Positions 46,657-56,175 are shown, counted from the first letter of the stretch. The stretch: 64,000 nucleotides of DNA from Streptococcaceae bacterium (GCA_902363395.1 CABIZZ010000001.1:434001-498000); one strand, 5' to 3'. Notes: a model not told the origin generated them from the letters alone. Translations and numbers: made by a program.

Positions 46657-47275
46657 AGGTCATTTGCCAGAAATAGTCGATGATATAGGTGAGGCCATAA
46701 GTGTAGATGACCAGAGTAATCGGTTTACAGAGAATAATAATGGTCATATAGCGCTTAAAGGTCATATTGGTTAATCCAGCTAGCATGCAGAGAAAGTCCG
46801 CTGGACTGATAGGCCAGATCATCATGAAGATGAAGAAACGATCGAACCGCTTGCCTTCGTTGAGCCAGTTAATATACTTGTCGTATGTCTTCTGGCTGAC
46901 CATAGACTGGACAAACTTAGGCCCGTACATTCTCGCCAGGTGGAAGATGATGGCACAGCCGATGACGATCCCGATGTAGTTGTAGATGGTCCCAATGATG
47001 TGGCCATAGATAAAGACACCAGCGACAGACGTAAGAGCGCCAGGAATAATAGGCACCACTGTCTGGAGAATCTGAAGAAAGATAAAGAGAGGTGGACCGA
47101 AGATCCCTGCTTGGAGAATAAAAGCCGACAAGGTTTCCTTGGATTGGAGGATGCCAGCAAAGTAGGCCCAGATACAGAAAGCAAGGGTTGCCAGGGCCCC
47201 AATGATGGAGGACCAATTAATGATTTTTTGGAGGAGAGGTGAGACCTCCCTCAATTTTTTTTCTTTTGTTATCAT
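46655..47275 (-). CDS. VTT-domain (TVP38/TMEM64, DedA-like) membrane protein
   Basis: The 206-residue protein has about six hydrophobic segments. GPPLFIFLQILQTVVPIIPGALTSVAGVFIYG and WPISPADFLCMLAGLTNM are typical of the TVP38/TMEM64 branch of the VTT/DedA superfamily, whose members are thought to be lipid scramblases or flippases. Substrate unknown. The N terminus (MITKEKKLRE) is charged and cytoplasmic. AGAG-type site upstream is weak. It is single, convergent with the exporter gene. Confidence 0.85.
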   Translation of the reverse strand: MITKEKKLREVSPLLQKIINWSSIIGALATLAFCIWAYFAGILQSKETLSAFILQAGIFGPPLFIFLQILQTVVPIIPGALTSVAGVFIYGHIIGTIYNYIGIVIGCAIIFHLARMYGPKFVQSMVSQKTYDKYINWLNEGKRFDRFFIFMMIWPISPADFLCMLAGLTNMTFKRYMTIIILCKPITLVIYTYGLTYIIDYFWQMT

Positions 47276-47458
47276 AACTCTTCCGCGTATTTTTTTCTTC
47301 TACTATACCACGTTTTTGGAACTTTGTAACGATTTTGTCTATTTTAGGGAATATCAAAGAGATAGAATGGGTCCTCTTACAAAGGTGAGACAACGAAGCA
47401 AGTGCAAAATACGTCTATTTATGCTACAATGAAGAGAATATAAAAAATGGAGAAAAAC

Positions 47459-47986
47459 GTGTCAATCGAAAATTACAAACCAGATTTTGCGGTGGAAGCA
47501 GCCTATGATCTCACCGTTGCAGACTTGAAAAAACAAGGTATTAAGGCAGTCCTTGTGGATTTGGATAACACCTTGATTGCATGGAATAATCCGGATGGGA
47601 CTCCTGAGATGCGCCAGTGGTTGCATGACCTTCGTGACGGAGGGATTCGGGTTATCGTGGTGTCTAATAATAGTCCCAAACGGGTCAAGCGCGCTGTTGA
47701 GAAATTTGATATTGACTATGAAGCCTGGTCGCTCAAGCCCTTTACTTTTGGGATTGATCGGGCTCTCAAACGTTTCCACTATGAGAAAAATGAAGTGGTC
47801 ATGGTCGGGGATCAACTGATGACGGATATCCGGGCTGCCCATCGGGCGGGCATTCGTTCGATTTTGGTCAAGCCTTTGGTAGAGCATGACTCGATCAAGA
47901 CCCAGATCAACCGGGCGCGTGAACGCCGTGTCATGAAGCAAATGGCCGAAAAATATGGTCCGATTGTATATAAAAAAGGAATTTAA
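47459..47986 (+). CDS. yqeG: YqeG-family HAD IIIA phosphatase
   Basis: The 175-residue protein has the HAD nucleophile motif AVLVDLDNTLIAWNN and the downstream VGDQLMTDIRAAHRAG. Members of the YqeG family are linked to ribosome assembly by their constant place before yqeH; substrate not established. I prefer the GTG at 47459, which has GGAGA five bases upstream, over the ATG at 47447, which has no site and would include it. An extended -10 TGCTACAAT is at 47422-47430. It opens a run of ribosome and NAD genes that continues to rsfS. Confidence 0.9.
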   Translation: MSIENYKPDFAVEAAYDLTVADLKKQGIKAVLVDLDNTLIAWNNPDGTPEMRQWLHDLRDGGIRVIVVSNNSPKRVKRAVEKFDIDYEAWSLKPFTFGIDRALKRFHYEKNEVVMVGDQLMTDIRAAHRAGIRSILVKPLVEHDSIKTQINRARERRVMKQMAEKYGPIVYKKGI

Positions 47987-47988
47987 GA

Positions 47989-49095
47989 ATGGAAGAATTA
48001 TTCTGTATTGGCTGTGGAGCGCCCATTCAGACAGAAAACAAAGAGGGGCTAGGCTATACTCCCCAATCAGCTCTTGAAAAGGGCTTGGAAACAGGCGAAG
48101 TCTATTGCCAACGTTGTTTCCGTCTCCGTCACTACAATGAAATCACAGATGTGCATCTGACAGATGATGATTTCCTAAAGCTCCTTCACGAAGTAGGGGA
48201 TAGTGATGCACTCGTGGTCAATGTAGTGGATATTTTTGATTTTAATGGATCCGTTATCCCTGGCCTACCACGCTTTGTAGCAGGAAATGATGTCCTCTTG
48301 GTCGGAAACAAAAAAGACATCTTGCCTAAGTCTGTCAAGGATAGCAAGGTGACCCATTGGTTGATGGAGCGGGCTCACGAAGAAGGCATGCGTCCTGTCG
48401 ATGTAGTTCTCACCTCTGCCCAAAACAAGAGTGCTATCAAGGATTTGATGGAAAAGATTGAGCAGTACCGTAAGGGTCGCGATGTCTATGTGGTGGGGGT
48501 GACCAACGTTGGAAAATCAACCCTTATCAATGCGATCATCCAAGAAATCACTGGAGAAAAGGATATCATTACAACCTCTCGCTTCCCAGGAACGACACTG
48601 GACAAGATCGAAATCCCACTGGACGATGGGTCCTATATCTACGATACACCAGGGATTATCCATCGCCACCAAATGGCTCATTACTTGACGGCAAAAAACC
48701 TCAAGTATGTCAGCCCTAAAAAGGAAATCAAGCCCAAGACTTATCAGCTTAATCCAGAGCAGACCCTCTTCTTGGGTGGCTTGGGACGCTTTGACTTTAT
48801 CAAGGGAGAAAAGCAAGGTTTCACCGCCTTCTTTGATAACGAACTCAAGCTTCATAGAACCAAGCTCGAAGGAGCGACCGCCTTTTATGACAAGCATGTC
48901 GGTGGTTTGCTAACTCCACCTAATAGCAAAGAAAAAGAAGAGTTCCCACCCTTGGTTTCTCATGAGTTTACCATTAAGGACAAGACAGACCTCGTCATCT
49001 CAGGCCTAGGCTGGATCCGTGTCAATGGAGAAGCCAAAGTAGCCGTCTGGGCACCAGAAGGCGTCGCCGTCGTTACCCGCAAAGCTATTATTTAA
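47989..49095 (+). CDS. yqeH: Circularly permuted GTPase YqeH
   Basis: The 368-residue protein begins with a zinc finger (CIGCGAPIQ...YCQRC) and has permuted G motifs: NKKD (G4) comes before GVTNVGKSTLIN (G1, about 167-178) and DTPG (G3, about 222). The C-terminal part is the RNA-binding YqeH domain. YqeH is needed for maturation of the small ribosomal subunit. The ATG follows the yqeG stop by two bases, so translation is coupled. Confidence 0.97.
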   Translation: MEELFCIGCGAPIQTENKEGLGYTPQSALEKGLETGEVYCQRCFRLRHYNEITDVHLTDDDFLKLLHEVGDSDALVVNVVDIFDFNGSVIPGLPRFVAGNDVLLVGNKKDILPKSVKDSKVTHWLMERAHEEGMRPVDVVLTSAQNKSAIKDLMEKIEQYRKGRDVYVVGVTNVGKSTLINAIIQEITGEKDIITTSRFPGTTLDKIEIPLDDGSYIYDTPGIIHRHQMAHYLTAKNLKYVSPKKEIKPKTYQLNPEQTLFLGGLGRFDFIKGEKQGFTAFFDNELKLHRTKLEGATAFYDKHVGGLLTPPNSKEKEEFPPLVSHEFTIKDKTDLVISGLGWIRVNGEAKVAVWAPEGVAVVTRKAII

Positions 49096-49181
49096 AAATT
49101 TGAAAGGAAATAGTTTCTTTATAGACTGGGCGAGTGTAACGAGCCTAGAAAAAGTATCAAAAAAGAAACCATGAAAAAAGC

Positions 49182-49493
49182 ATGACATTAACATCCAAAC
49201 AACGGGCTTTCCTCAACAGCCAAGCCCATAGCCTCAAACCTATTATCCAAATCGGGAAAAACGGGCTTAATGACCAAATCAAAACCAGTGTGCGTCAAGC
49301 GCTAGATGCACGCGAACTGATCAAGGTGACCCTTCTTCAAAATACGGATGAGAATATCCATGAAGTAGCGGAAATCTTGGAAGAAGAAATTGGTGTGGAT
49401 ACAGTTCAAAAAATTGGACGCATCCTCATCTTATACAAACAATCAAGCAAAAAAGAAAACCGGAAGATTTCAGTCAAAGTAAAAGAAATCTAA
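49182..49493 (+). CDS. yhbY: YhbY-family ribosome-associated RNA-binding protein
   Basis: The 103-residue protein is a single CRS1/YhbY domain: LTSKQRAFLNSQAHSLKPIIQIGKNGLND, with the GxxG-like IGKNG loop. YhbY associates with pre-50S particles. No clear ribosome-binding site precedes the ATG at 49182 (only weak purines), which is unusual in this operon. The basic C-terminal tail continues past the core domain. Confidence 0.93.
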   Translation: MTLTSKQRAFLNSQAHSLKPIIQIGKNGLNDQIKTSVRQALDARELIKVTLLQNTDENIHEVAEILEEEIGVDTVQKIGRILILYKQSSKKENRKISVKVKEI

Positions 49494-49514
49494 GAGACAC
49501 AGGAGAGCAGGTAT

Positions 49515-50144
49515 ATGGCCATTGAACTATTAACCCCCTTTACCAAGGTGGAGTTAGAGCCAGAGATCAAAGATAAGAAACGCAAACAAGTGGGAATCCT
49601 CGGAGGGAATTTTAATCCCGTCCATAATGCCCATCTTGTAGTTGCAGACCAAGTCCGCCAGCAACTAGGCTTGGACAAGGTCCTTCTCATGCCAGAATAT
49701 GAGCCTCCGCATGTGGATAAAAAAGAAACCATTGATGAAGGCCATCGCTTGAAAATGCTGGAACTAGCCATCGATGGTATTGAAGGTCTGGAAATCGAGA
49801 CGATTGAGCTAGAGCGTAAAGGGATCTCTTATACCTACGATACGATGAAGCTGCTCAATGAGCGAGATCCAGATACAGACTATTACTTCATCATTGGAGC
49901 GGATATGGTGGACTACCTGCCAAAATGGTATCGGATCGACGAATTAGTGGAGATGGTGCAGTTTGTCGGCGTTCAACGTCCCCGTTACAAGGCAGGAACC
50001 TCCTATCCAGTGATTTGGGTCGATGTTCCTCTGATGGACATCTCTTCTAGCATGGTGCGAGAGTTTATCGCCCAAGGTCGGACGCCAAACTTTATGTTGC
50101 CAAAACCAGTCTTGGACTACATCAAGAAAGAAGGTTTGTATTAA
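49515..50144 (+). CDS. nadD: Nicotinate-nucleotide adenylyltransferase
   Basis: The 209-residue protein has the nucleotidyltransferase motif [19 protein letters not shown] (HxxH-like NPVHNAH) and the closing [10 protein letters not shown]. It makes deamido-NAD from nicotinate mononucleotide. An N-terminal extension of about 30 residues precedes the core, as in streptococcal NadD. GGAG precedes the ATG. Its stop overlaps the yqeK start by one base. Confidence 0.96.
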   Translation: MAIELLTPFTKVELEPEIKDKKRKQVGILGGNFNPVHNAHLVVADQVRQQLGLDKVLLMPEYEPPHVDKKETIDEGHRLKMLELAIDGIEGLEIETIELERKGISYTYDTMKLLNERDPDTDYYFIIGADMVDYLPKWYRIDELVEMVQFVGVQRPRYKAGTSYPVIWVDVPLMDISSSMVREFIAQGRTPNFMLPKPVLDYIKKEGLY

Positions 50145-50740
50145 TGACCTATGAAAACTATCTCGGCTTTTCTCGTGAGGTCTTGCTTGAAAAAATGGGT
50201 CAAATCTTGCCAGAAAAACGGCTAACCCACTGTTTAGGGGTTGAGAAAGCTGCGCGTGACTTGGCCAAACGCTATGGGGCTGATGAAGAGCAGGCTGGAC
50301 TAGCAGGTTTGTTGCATGACTATGCCAAGAAATTATCAGATCAGGAATTTCTGGACTTGATCGATCGCTATGAGCTGGATCCAACATTAAAAAACTGGGG
50401 AAATAACGTCTGGCATGGGATGGTCGGGATTTATAAGATCCAAGAAGATCTAGGACTGACAGATCCAGCCATTCTTCGGAGTATTGAGATTCACACCGTG
50501 GGGAGCGGACAGATGTCAACCTTAGACAAGATTGTCTATGTGGCTGATTACATTGAGCACAACCGGGCCTTTCCAGGGGTAGAGCAAGCACGTGATATCG
50601 CTCAAGTTTCTTTGGATCGTGCCGTGGCCTATGAGACGGCTCGCACAGTCGAACACCTGGCCCACCAAGGATTGCCCATTTATCCCCAAACCCTTGAAAC
50701 CTATAACGCATTTGTGAAGTATTTGAAAGAGGAGCAGTGA
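50144..50740 (+). CDS. yqeK: YqeK-family HD-domain hydrolase
   Basis: The 198-residue protein has the HD metal-binding pattern: His in [14 protein letters not shown] in [10 protein letters not shown], and later His and Asp residues ([26 protein letters not shown]). YqeK proteins cleave diadenosine tetraphosphate into two ADP. The start overlaps the nadD stop (TAATG). Its place between nadD and rsfS is conserved in firmicutes. Confidence 0.95.
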   Translation: MTYENYLGFSREVLLEKMGQILPEKRLTHCLGVEKAARDLAKRYGADEEQAGLAGLLHDYAKKLSDQEFLDLIDRYELDPTLKNWGNNVWHGMVGIYKIQEDLGLTDPAILRSIEIHTVGSGQMSTLDKIVYVADYIEHNRAFPGVEQARDIAQVSLDRAVAYETARTVEHLAHQGLPIYPQTLETYNAFVKYLKEEQ

Positions 50741-51241
50741 GTGAAGACGGCTTTTATCATTATTGATGTACAAAATATCTTAGTGGAAACAGGGTTTGAG
50801 ACAGAAAAGCTCCTAGAGAAGATCGCTTATTTGCAAGATCAGGCTAGAAAACAGCAGATTGAGATCATCTACATTCAGCATATTGAAAGGCCAGAGGCTT
50901 TAACTTCAGAAGATTGGCAGTTATCGCCTCAGTTGAAGAGACAGGCAAATGAAAAGGTATTTCAGAAGCGATACAATAGCATGTTTAAAGAGACAGGATT
51001 AAAAGAATACTTGGATCAACAAGGAATTCAACAACTGGTCCTGTGTGGCATGCAGACAGAATATTGTGTCGATACATCCGTCAAAGTGGGGTTTGAATAC
51101 GGCTACAAGCTGGTCATTCCAGAAGGAGCTGTCACAACCTTTGATGGAGAGGATATTCCGGCAGAAACGCTTAATGAATTTTATGAAAATATTTGGGCAG
51201 ATCGTTTTGCGGATGTCTTAGATTACAAATCAATTTTTTAA
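50741..51241 (+). CDS. Isochorismatase-family cysteine hydrolase
   Basis: The 166-residue protein has Asp in FIIIDVQNILVE, a Lys in FQKRYNSMF and the nucleophile Cys in LCGMQTEYCVDTSVKVGFEYGY. It is distinct from the pncA-like protein at 36237 and more like the YcaC/streptothricin-hydrolase side of the family; substrate unknown. It starts with GTG directly after the yqeK stop, with AAGAGGAG upstream, so it belongs to the operon. Confidence 0.88.
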   Translation: MKTAFIIIDVQNILVETGFETEKLLEKIAYLQDQARKQQIEIIYIQHIERPEALTSEDWQLSPQLKRQANEKVFQKRYNSMFKETGLKEYLDQQGIQQLVLCGMQTEYCVDTSVKVGFEYGYKLVIPEGAVTTFDGEDIPAETLNEFYENIWADRFADVLDYKSIF

Positions 51242-51255
51242 GGAAAGAGGACTAA

Positions 51256-51609
51256 ATGAAAGAAAAAGAATTACTTGAACTTGTTGTTAAAGCTGCCGAT
51301 GAAAAACGTGCAGAAGACATTGTGGCTTTGGATGTTCAAAGCTTAACCAGCGTGACAGATTACTTTGTCATCGCAAGCTCTATGAATAGCCGTCAGTTGG
51401 AAGCAATCGCAGAGAATATTCGTGAAAAAGTCGTTGAAGCTGGTGGCAATGCTAGCCACGTCGAAGGTGACTCAGCTGGAGGTTGGGTCCTTCTTGACTT
51501 AGGTGGTGTGGTGGTCCATGTCTTCTCAGAAGAAATGCGTGCCCACTATAACCTAGAAAAGCTATGGCACGAAGCAAGTGTTGTCGATCTTTCAGCAGCC
51601 CTAGCATAA
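51256..51609 (+). CDS. rsfS: Ribosomal silencing factor RsfS (iojap family)
   Basis: The 117-residue protein matches the RsfS fold: [29 protein letters not shown] and the later [35 protein letters not shown]. RsfS binds L14 (uL14) and blocks subunit joining when nutrients are short. AAAGAGG precedes the ATG. It ends the conserved run; a terminator follows. Confidence 0.96.
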   Translation: MKEKELLELVVKAADEKRAEDIVALDVQSLTSVTDYFVIASSMNSRQLEAIAENIREKVVEAGGNASHVEGDSAGGWVLLDLGGVVVHVFSEEMRAHYNLEKLWHEASVVDLSAALA

Positions 51610-51616
51610 GCAGGTA

Positions 51617-51645
51617 AACTCAGTTGGTAGCAACTGAGTTTTGTT
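51617..51645 (+). terminator. Terminator after rsfS
   Basis: AACTCAGTTG (51617-51626) pairs perfectly with CAACTGAGTT (51631-51640) around GTAG, followed by TTGTT. Confidence 0.8.
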
Positions 51646-51713
51646 GGTTAAATTGAAATTCTATGGAAAGAAAGGATAGGGCCTTGTGTTTAGTTAGTTT
51701 GATAATTGAACAC

Positions 51714-51802
51714 GAGCTAAAAGCTGTGAGAAAAAGAGTAACTTCCTTTGTATCTGACGATACGGCAGAAAGTTTCCTATTTTCTCTATGCTTTTAAGGC
51801 TC
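51714..51802. repeat. Long imperfect hairpin upstream of the methyltransferase gene
   Basis: Arms of about 41 and 44 bases, starting GAGC-TAAAAGC and ending GCTTTTA-AG-GCTC, close on a GTATC-TGAC-GATAC tip (51750-51763). Roughly three quarters of the arm bases pair; GAGAAAA, AACTT and both ends are preserved blocks. It has no ORF and ends 15 bases before the next ATG. It may be a decayed mobile element or a leader RNA. Confidence 0.6.
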
Positions 51803-51817
51803 TTTGTATCTTGATTT

Positions 51818-52558
51818 ATGGCGACTTATGAAACGTTTGCGGCGGTCTATGATGCGGTCATGGATGACAGTCTGTATGATTTGTGGACGGATTTTTCCCT
51901 CCGGCATCTCCCAAAGACAAAAGATAAGAAAAAATTACTGGAATTGGCTTGTGGGACAGGGATTCAATCTGTTCGCTTTTCTCAAGCTGGTTTTGATGTG
52001 ACCGGATTAGACCTGAGTGCTGACATGCTGAAAATTGCTGAAAAAAGAGCTACTTCAGCTAAGCAGAAGATTGATTTTATCGAGGGCAATATGCTGGACC
52101 TGTCGCAAGCAGGCACTTATGATTTCGTGACCTGCTACTCGGATTCTATCTGCTACATGCAGGACGAGGTAGAAGTAGGAGACGTCTTTAAGGAAGTCTA
52201 TAATGTCCTCAATGAAGGCGGAGTCTTTATTTTTGATGTCCATTCGACCTACCAGACAGATGAGGTCTTCCCAGGCTATTCTTATCATGAAAATGCGGAA
52301 GATTTTGCCATGCTTTGGGATACCTACGAGGATGAAGCCCCTCACTCGATCGTCCATGAGCTGACCTTCTTTGTCCAAGAAGAGGATGGATCCTTTAGTC
52401 GCCACGATGAAGTTCATGAGGAACGCACTTATGAAGTTTTAACCTATGACATCTTATTGGAGCAGGCTGGCTTTAAATCTTTCAAATTATATGCAGACTT
52501 TGAGGACAAAGAGCCAACAAAGACCAGCAAACGTTGGTTTTTTGTGGCGCAGAAGTAA
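51818..52558 (+). CDS. yqeM: SAM-dependent methyltransferase, YqeM type
   Basis: The 246-residue class I methyltransferase has the SAM motif LLELACGTGIQSVRFSQ (about 40-52), then GLDLSADML and EGNMLDL. Similar proteins follow rsfS in many firmicutes as YqeM; the target is unknown. No ribosome-binding site is visible near ATG 51818; the AAGG at 51796-51799 is too far away unless RNA folding brings it closer. A long hairpin fills the leader. Confidence 0.88.
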   Translation: MATYETFAAVYDAVMDDSLYDLWTDFSLRHLPKTKDKKKLLELACGTGIQSVRFSQAGFDVTGLDLSADMLKIAEKRATSAKQKIDFIEGNMLDLSQAGTYDFVTCYSDSICYMQDEVEVGDVFKEVYNVLNEGGVFIFDVHSTYQTDEVFPGYSYHENAEDFAMLWDTYEDEAPHSIVHELTFFVQEEDGSFSRHDEVHEERTYEVLTYDILLEQAGFKSFKLYADFEDKEPTKTSKRWFFVAQK

Positions 52559-52598
52559 ATAAAATATTGTTAATCTTATGATTAGGAGGTAAGGAAAA

Positions 52599-54410
52599 AT
52601 GAGTATACCAGTACCATTTGGTGATATTATTGAAAAAGAAGTAATTACCAATATACCCAAAATTTATCAAAAGTTAAAGCAAATTTATAAGGACTTACAG
52701 TTTAAAACAGAAGAGGAGTTAGGTGTTGTTTATCAGAACTATTTAAAATTTACTTATGATAAATATTCTAAAGTTAAAACATTGCTTTATAAAAATGAAG
52801 GTAAGTTTATATATGATTTCTATGAACATGTTTATTTGAATAGCGCTGATTTAGAAAAGCTAGAAACTGATAATACTGAGCAGATTTTTAATAAGTCGTC
52901 TAATATTATTTTGACAGGAACTGGTGGGATTGGTAAATCAATGCTTGTAAAACATATTTTTATCAACCAAATACAACAAGCTACATCAATTCCAATCTTT
53001 ATTGAGTTAAAATCTCTTAATGATTTTGAGTTTTTGGACAACAGGTTAATTGATTTTATTTATCAGGAGATTCGAAACCATCATTTAGATATAGAAAAGC
53101 AATATTTTGAGGTAACTTTAAATACTGGAAGATATACAATAATTTTCGACGGATTGGATGAAGTAAATCCGTCAAAACGTTCGTGGTTAGATAGAGAGAT
53201 TAAGAAGTTTGTAACTTTATACAGTGAAAATCGGTATGTTTTATCTTCAAGACCGTCTGAGGAATTTATCGGATGGAATCAATTTATTGAGTATGAAATT
53301 AGTAAAATGGATAAGGTGCAGGCACTAGCTTTAATCAATAAACTGAATTATGATGAAAAAGTAAAAAAACGTTTTTATAAAGAATTAAAAGCTTATTTAT
53401 ATGATACTCATGAATCTTTTGCTTCTATCCCGCTCCTATTAACAATTATGTTAATGACTTACGAAGCTGGTGCTTCTATTCCAAATAATTTAACTGATTT
53501 TTATAATCAGGCCTTTTATACTTTGTACCAAAGACATGATGCATCTAAATCAGGATACAAAAGAGAACTAAAAGCAAAATTAACCCCTGAGGAATTTCGA
53601 AATATATTAGCCTACATTGGTTTAAAAACATTCTTTGAAGGAAAAGTAGATTTCGATAGAACTACACTTGATGAAATAATTACTAAATATTGTTTAAAAA
53701 ATAACCTTGAATTAAAGACGAATGATATAGTTTATGATGCGACTCATAGTGCTTGCATGATGCTTCAAGAAGGGGTTAGTTTAAAGTTCTCTCATCGTTC
53801 TTTCCAAGAATACTTTGCTGCAGTAGGTATTAATCAACTAGATGATAAACTTCAAAGACAGATATTAGTTAAGTGGTCTGAAGCAGATAGAAATAATATT
53901 ATAGCGCATAGGACTTTTATGAATGCACTTTTTACAATACAGAAAGAAAGAACTTACAAAAATTTATGTATTCCAATTATAGAAAGTATGGATGAAAAGT
54001 ATAGGAGAATGGGAGACATCGCAGAGAGAATTAGTAAGTGTTTCAATTACTTTCGCTGTAGCATAGACAGCAGAGAAAACAAATTAAAACTGCGCTTTTC
54101 ACTAACAAAGGAAGTTGAATTTTACTTTAGTTTGCAATTTTTAATATTTGCTAATTTAGGTGTCGATATCTTATCGATAGGTGATAATGAAAGTAAAGAA
54201 AAATTAGAAGCTAGTATAGTATCAAATTGGCAAACTGGTGAAGGAAAATATTATAATATGTTGAGCGATGATGAAAAATGTTTAATAAATGAGTGGGTAA
54301 ATGGCTGGTATTTTAGTAGACACAATTACTTAAAAGAATGGTCAATTAAATTCATTGAGGAAACAACCACTAAAAAACGGAGTCTACAGAATATAATAGA
54401 TTCAATTTGA
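52599..54410 (+). CDS. NACHT-domain STAND NTPase, candidate antiphage protein
   Basis: The 603-residue protein has an N-terminal helical region (1-100) of unknown fold, a NACHT module and a C-terminal sensor-like region (about 415-603). Walker A GTGGIGKS is at 107-114, Walker [10 protein letters not shown] at 181-189 with the extra acidic residues typical of NACHT, sensor-type SSRPS at 216-220, IPLLLTIML at 277-285, and the hallmark [12 protein letters not shown] at 397-408 in the winged-helix part. Bacterial NACHT proteins include phage-defence proteins. The gene is strikingly AT-rich compared with both neighbours, has AGGAGG before its ATG and ends 20 bases before tmcAL. No mobile element flanks it. 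Trigger and effector are not identifiable. Confidence 0.88.
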   Translation: MSIPVPFGDIIEKEVITNIPKIYQKLKQIYKDLQFKTEEELGVVYQNYLKFTYDKYSKVKTLLYKNEGKFIYDFYEHVYLNSADLEKLETDNTEQIFNKSSNIILTGTGGIGKSMLVKHIFINQIQQATSIPIFIELKSLNDFEFLDNRLIDFIYQEIRNHHLDIEKQYFEVTLNTGRYTIIFDGLDEVNPSKRSWLDREIKKFVTLYSENRYVLSSRPSEEFIGWNQFIEYEISKMDKVQALALINKLNYDEKVKKRFYKELKAYLYDTHESFASIPLLLTIMLMTYEAGASIPNNLTDFYNQAFYTLYQRHDASKSGYKRELKAKLTPEEFRNILAYIGLKTFFEGKVDFDRTTLDEIITKYCLKNNLELKTNDIVYDATHSACMMLQEGVSLKFSHRSFQEYFAAVGINQLDDKLQRQILVKWSEADRNNIIAHRTFMNALFTIQKERTYKNLCIPIIESMDEKYRRMGDIAERISKCFNYFRCSIDSRENKLKLRFSLTKEVEFYFSLQFLIFANLGVDILSIGDNESKEKLEASIVSNWQTGEGKYYNMLSDDEKCLINEWVNGWYFSRHNYLKEWSIKFIEETTTKKRSLQNIIDSI

Positions 54411-54430
54411 CATCGGAAAAGGGGCACCAA

Positions 54431-55528
54431 ATGACAGTTACCGGTATTATCGCAGAGTTTAATCCTTTTCATAATGGGCACAAATATCTGCTGGAGCAGG
54501 CTTCTGGTCTAAAAATCATCGCTATGAGTGGCAATTTTGTTCAGCGAGGAGAGCCGGCTATCGTGGACAAGTGGACTCGGGCCCAGATGGCACTGGAGAA
54601 TGGGGCAGACTTGGTAGTAGAATTGCCCTTTTTAGTCAGTGTTCAGGCAGCGGATTTCTTTGGACAAGGAGCAGTAGATATCTTGGCACGGCTGGAGATT
54701 GATACCCTAGCATTTGGGACAGAGGAAATTCTGGATTATCAGAAAATCGCTGATTTATATGCAGAACGTGGTCAAGAGATGGAGAATTTTGTAGATAAGC
54801 TACCTGATTTACTCTCCTATCCTCAGAAAACCCAAGCTATGTGGAAGGAATTTGCAGGTCTTGATTTTTCGGGCAATACGCCCAATCATGTCTTAGCTCT
54901 CGCCTATGCCAAGGCAGTAGCTGGACGAAACATCAAACTTCATCCAATTAAACGTCAAGGTGCTGGTTACCATTCTGTGGCCAAGGATGTGGCCTTTGCC
55001 TCGGCGACAGCCATCCGTCAGCACCAATCAGACCAAGATTTCTTAGAACGCTTTATGCCTTCTGCAGAGCTTTTTGAAAATGCTAGTAAGGTGAGCTGGG
55101 AAGAGTATTTTCCACTTTTACGCTATCAAATTTTGTCAAATCCAGACCTAACTAGCATTTATCAGGTTAATCAAGAAATGGCAGTGCGCATTAAGGAAGC
55201 TATCAAAACAGCCCAATCTGTCGAGGAATTGGTTGAGTTAGTGGCTACCAAACGGTACACCAAGGCGCGTATCAGACGCCTCTTGACCTATATCTTGGTG
55301 CAGGCTAGAGAAAGTGATTTGCCAAAGGGGATTCATGTTCTCGGTTTTACCGAAAAAGGCAGACAACACCTTAAAACTCTCAAGGAGCAGGTCAATCTCG
55401 TCAGTCGAATCGGCAAAGAGCCCTGGGATGCCATGACTCAAAAGGCAGACCAGATTTACCAACTAGGACACCCAAGTATCGCAGAACAAAATTTTGGTCG
55501 AGTGCCAATCAGAATCGAAACAAACTAA
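54431..55528 (+). CDS. tmcAL: tRNA(Met) cytidine acetate ligase
   Basis: The 365-residue protein begins with [21 protein letters not shown], the nucleotidyltransferase-like HxGH core of TmcAL (YlbM), and shows [20 protein letters not shown] and [18 protein letters not shown]. It makes N4-acetylcytidine at the wobble base of elongator tRNA-Met from acetate and ATP. I choose ATG 54431, behind GGAAAAGGGG; an earlier TTG at 54407 overlaps the NACHT gene stop. GC content returns to the chromosomal level here. Confidence 0.93.
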   Translation: MTVTGIIAEFNPFHNGHKYLLEQASGLKIIAMSGNFVQRGEPAIVDKWTRAQMALENGADLVVELPFLVSVQAADFFGQGAVDILARLEIDTLAFGTEEILDYQKIADLYAERGQEMENFVDKLPDLLSYPQKTQAMWKEFAGLDFSGNTPNHVLALAYAKAVAGRNIKLHPIKRQGAGYHSVAKDVAFASATAIRQHQSDQDFLERFMPSAELFENASKVSWEEYFPLLRYQILSNPDLTSIYQVNQEMAVRIKEAIKTAQSVEELVELVATKRYTKARIRRLLTYILVQARESDLPKGIHVLGFTEKGRQHLKTLKEQVNLVSRIGKEPWDAMTQKADQIYQLGHPSIAEQNFGRVPIRIETN

Positions 55529-55553
55529 GTCTACTGAAAGGTAGGCTTTTTTT
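55527..55553 (+). terminator. Terminator after tmcAL
   Basis: AAGTCTAC pairs with GTAGGCTT (one G-U pair), then TTTTT; the stem begins within the stop codon. Confidence 0.8.
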
Positions 55554-55590
55554 AGATCTATCTCGAATAAATAGATAGAAAAGAAAAAAT

Positions 55591-55632
55591 CTTGTACAAG
55601 TTCCTGACAATTTCTTTCTTTTCATGTATAAT
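55591..55632 (+). promoter_or_regulatory. yefM-yoeB promoter and TGTACA palindrome
   Basis: CTTGTACAAG (55591-55600) is a perfect palindrome with the TGTACA core known from YefM operators. It lies just before CTGACA (55604-55609), a 17-base spacer and TATAAT (55627-55632). Autorepression by YefM or YefM-YoeB is expected. Confidence 0.7.
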
Positions 55633-55662
55633 AATGGAAAAGAGGTAAAACGAGGTATGGTT

Positions 55663-55917
55663 ATGGAAGCAGTTCTTTACTCAACATTCCGAAATCATTT
55701 AAAAGACTACATGAAGAAGGTAAACGATGAGTTTGAGCCATTGACAGTGGTCAACAAAAATCCAGATGAGGATATTGTAGTCCTTTCAAAAAGTGAGTGG
55801 GATAGTATTCAAGAAACCTTGAGAATTGCTCAGAATAAGGAGCTTTCTGACAAGGTCTTACGAGGAATATCCCAAGTTCGTGCGGGACACACTCAGGTGC
55901 ATGTGATTGAGGAGTGA
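55663..55917 (+). CDS. yefM: Antitoxin YefM (Phd/YefM family)
   Basis: The 84-residue protein starts MEAVLYSTFRNHLKDYMKKVND and has the Phd/YefM core PLTVVNKNPDEDIVVLSKSEWDSIQETL, with the flexible C-terminal toxin-binding tail. It represses its own operon and neutralises YoeB. ATG 55663 is seven bases from GAGG; the ATG at 55657 is too close. A TGTACA palindrome stands at the promoter. I recall yefM-yoeB at the same place, after the ylbM homologue, in pneumococcus. Confidence 0.93.
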   Translation: MEAVLYSTFRNHLKDYMKKVNDEFEPLTVVNKNPDEDIVVLSKSEWDSIQETLRIAQNKELSDKVLRGISQVRAGHTQVHVIEE

Positions 55918-55920
55918 TGG

Positions 55921-56175
55921 ATGCTGCTCAAGTTTACAGAAGATGCTTGGAAGGATTATTGTTACTGGCAAAGTCAGGACAAAAAAACACTGAAGCGAAT
56001 TAATACCCTTATCAAAGATATTCAAAGGGATCCATTTGCTGGGATTGGTAAGCCTGAGCCCTTGAAATATGACTTTCAAGGAGCATGGTCAAGGCGGATT
56101 GATGCAGAAAATCGCCTGATTTATATGCTAGATGAGTCAGGTGTCGCTTTTCTCTCTTTTAAAGACCATTACTAA
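55921..56175 (+). CDS. yoeB: Toxin YoeB (RelE superfamily mRNA interferase)
   Basis: The 84-residue protein has the YoeB core: AWKDYCYWQSQDKKTLKRINTLIKDIQRDPFAGIGKPEPLK, and the catalytic end WSRRIDAENRLIYML with the usual Glu, Arg and terminal His-Tyr (DHY). YoeB cuts mRNA at the ribosome. It starts three bases after the yefM stop with GAGGAG inside yefM, so both are made together. All key residues appear intact, so the toxin should be active. Confidence 0.93.
   Translation: MLLKFTEDAWKDYCYWQSQDKKTLKRINTLIKDIQRDPFAGIGKPEPLKYDFQGAWSRRIDAENRLIYMLDESGVAFLSFKDHY

Noticed and set aside
49944..50711. 255-codon minus-strand open frame across nadD and yqeK
   Set aside because: It lies entirely opposite two well-supported genes, reads as low-complexity Arg/Ser/Pro-rich protein and has no ribosome-binding site.
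52559..54430. NACHT gene as cargo of an integrative element or transposon
   Set aside because: No integrase, transposase, terminal repeats or attachment-site duplication flank the gene in the window.
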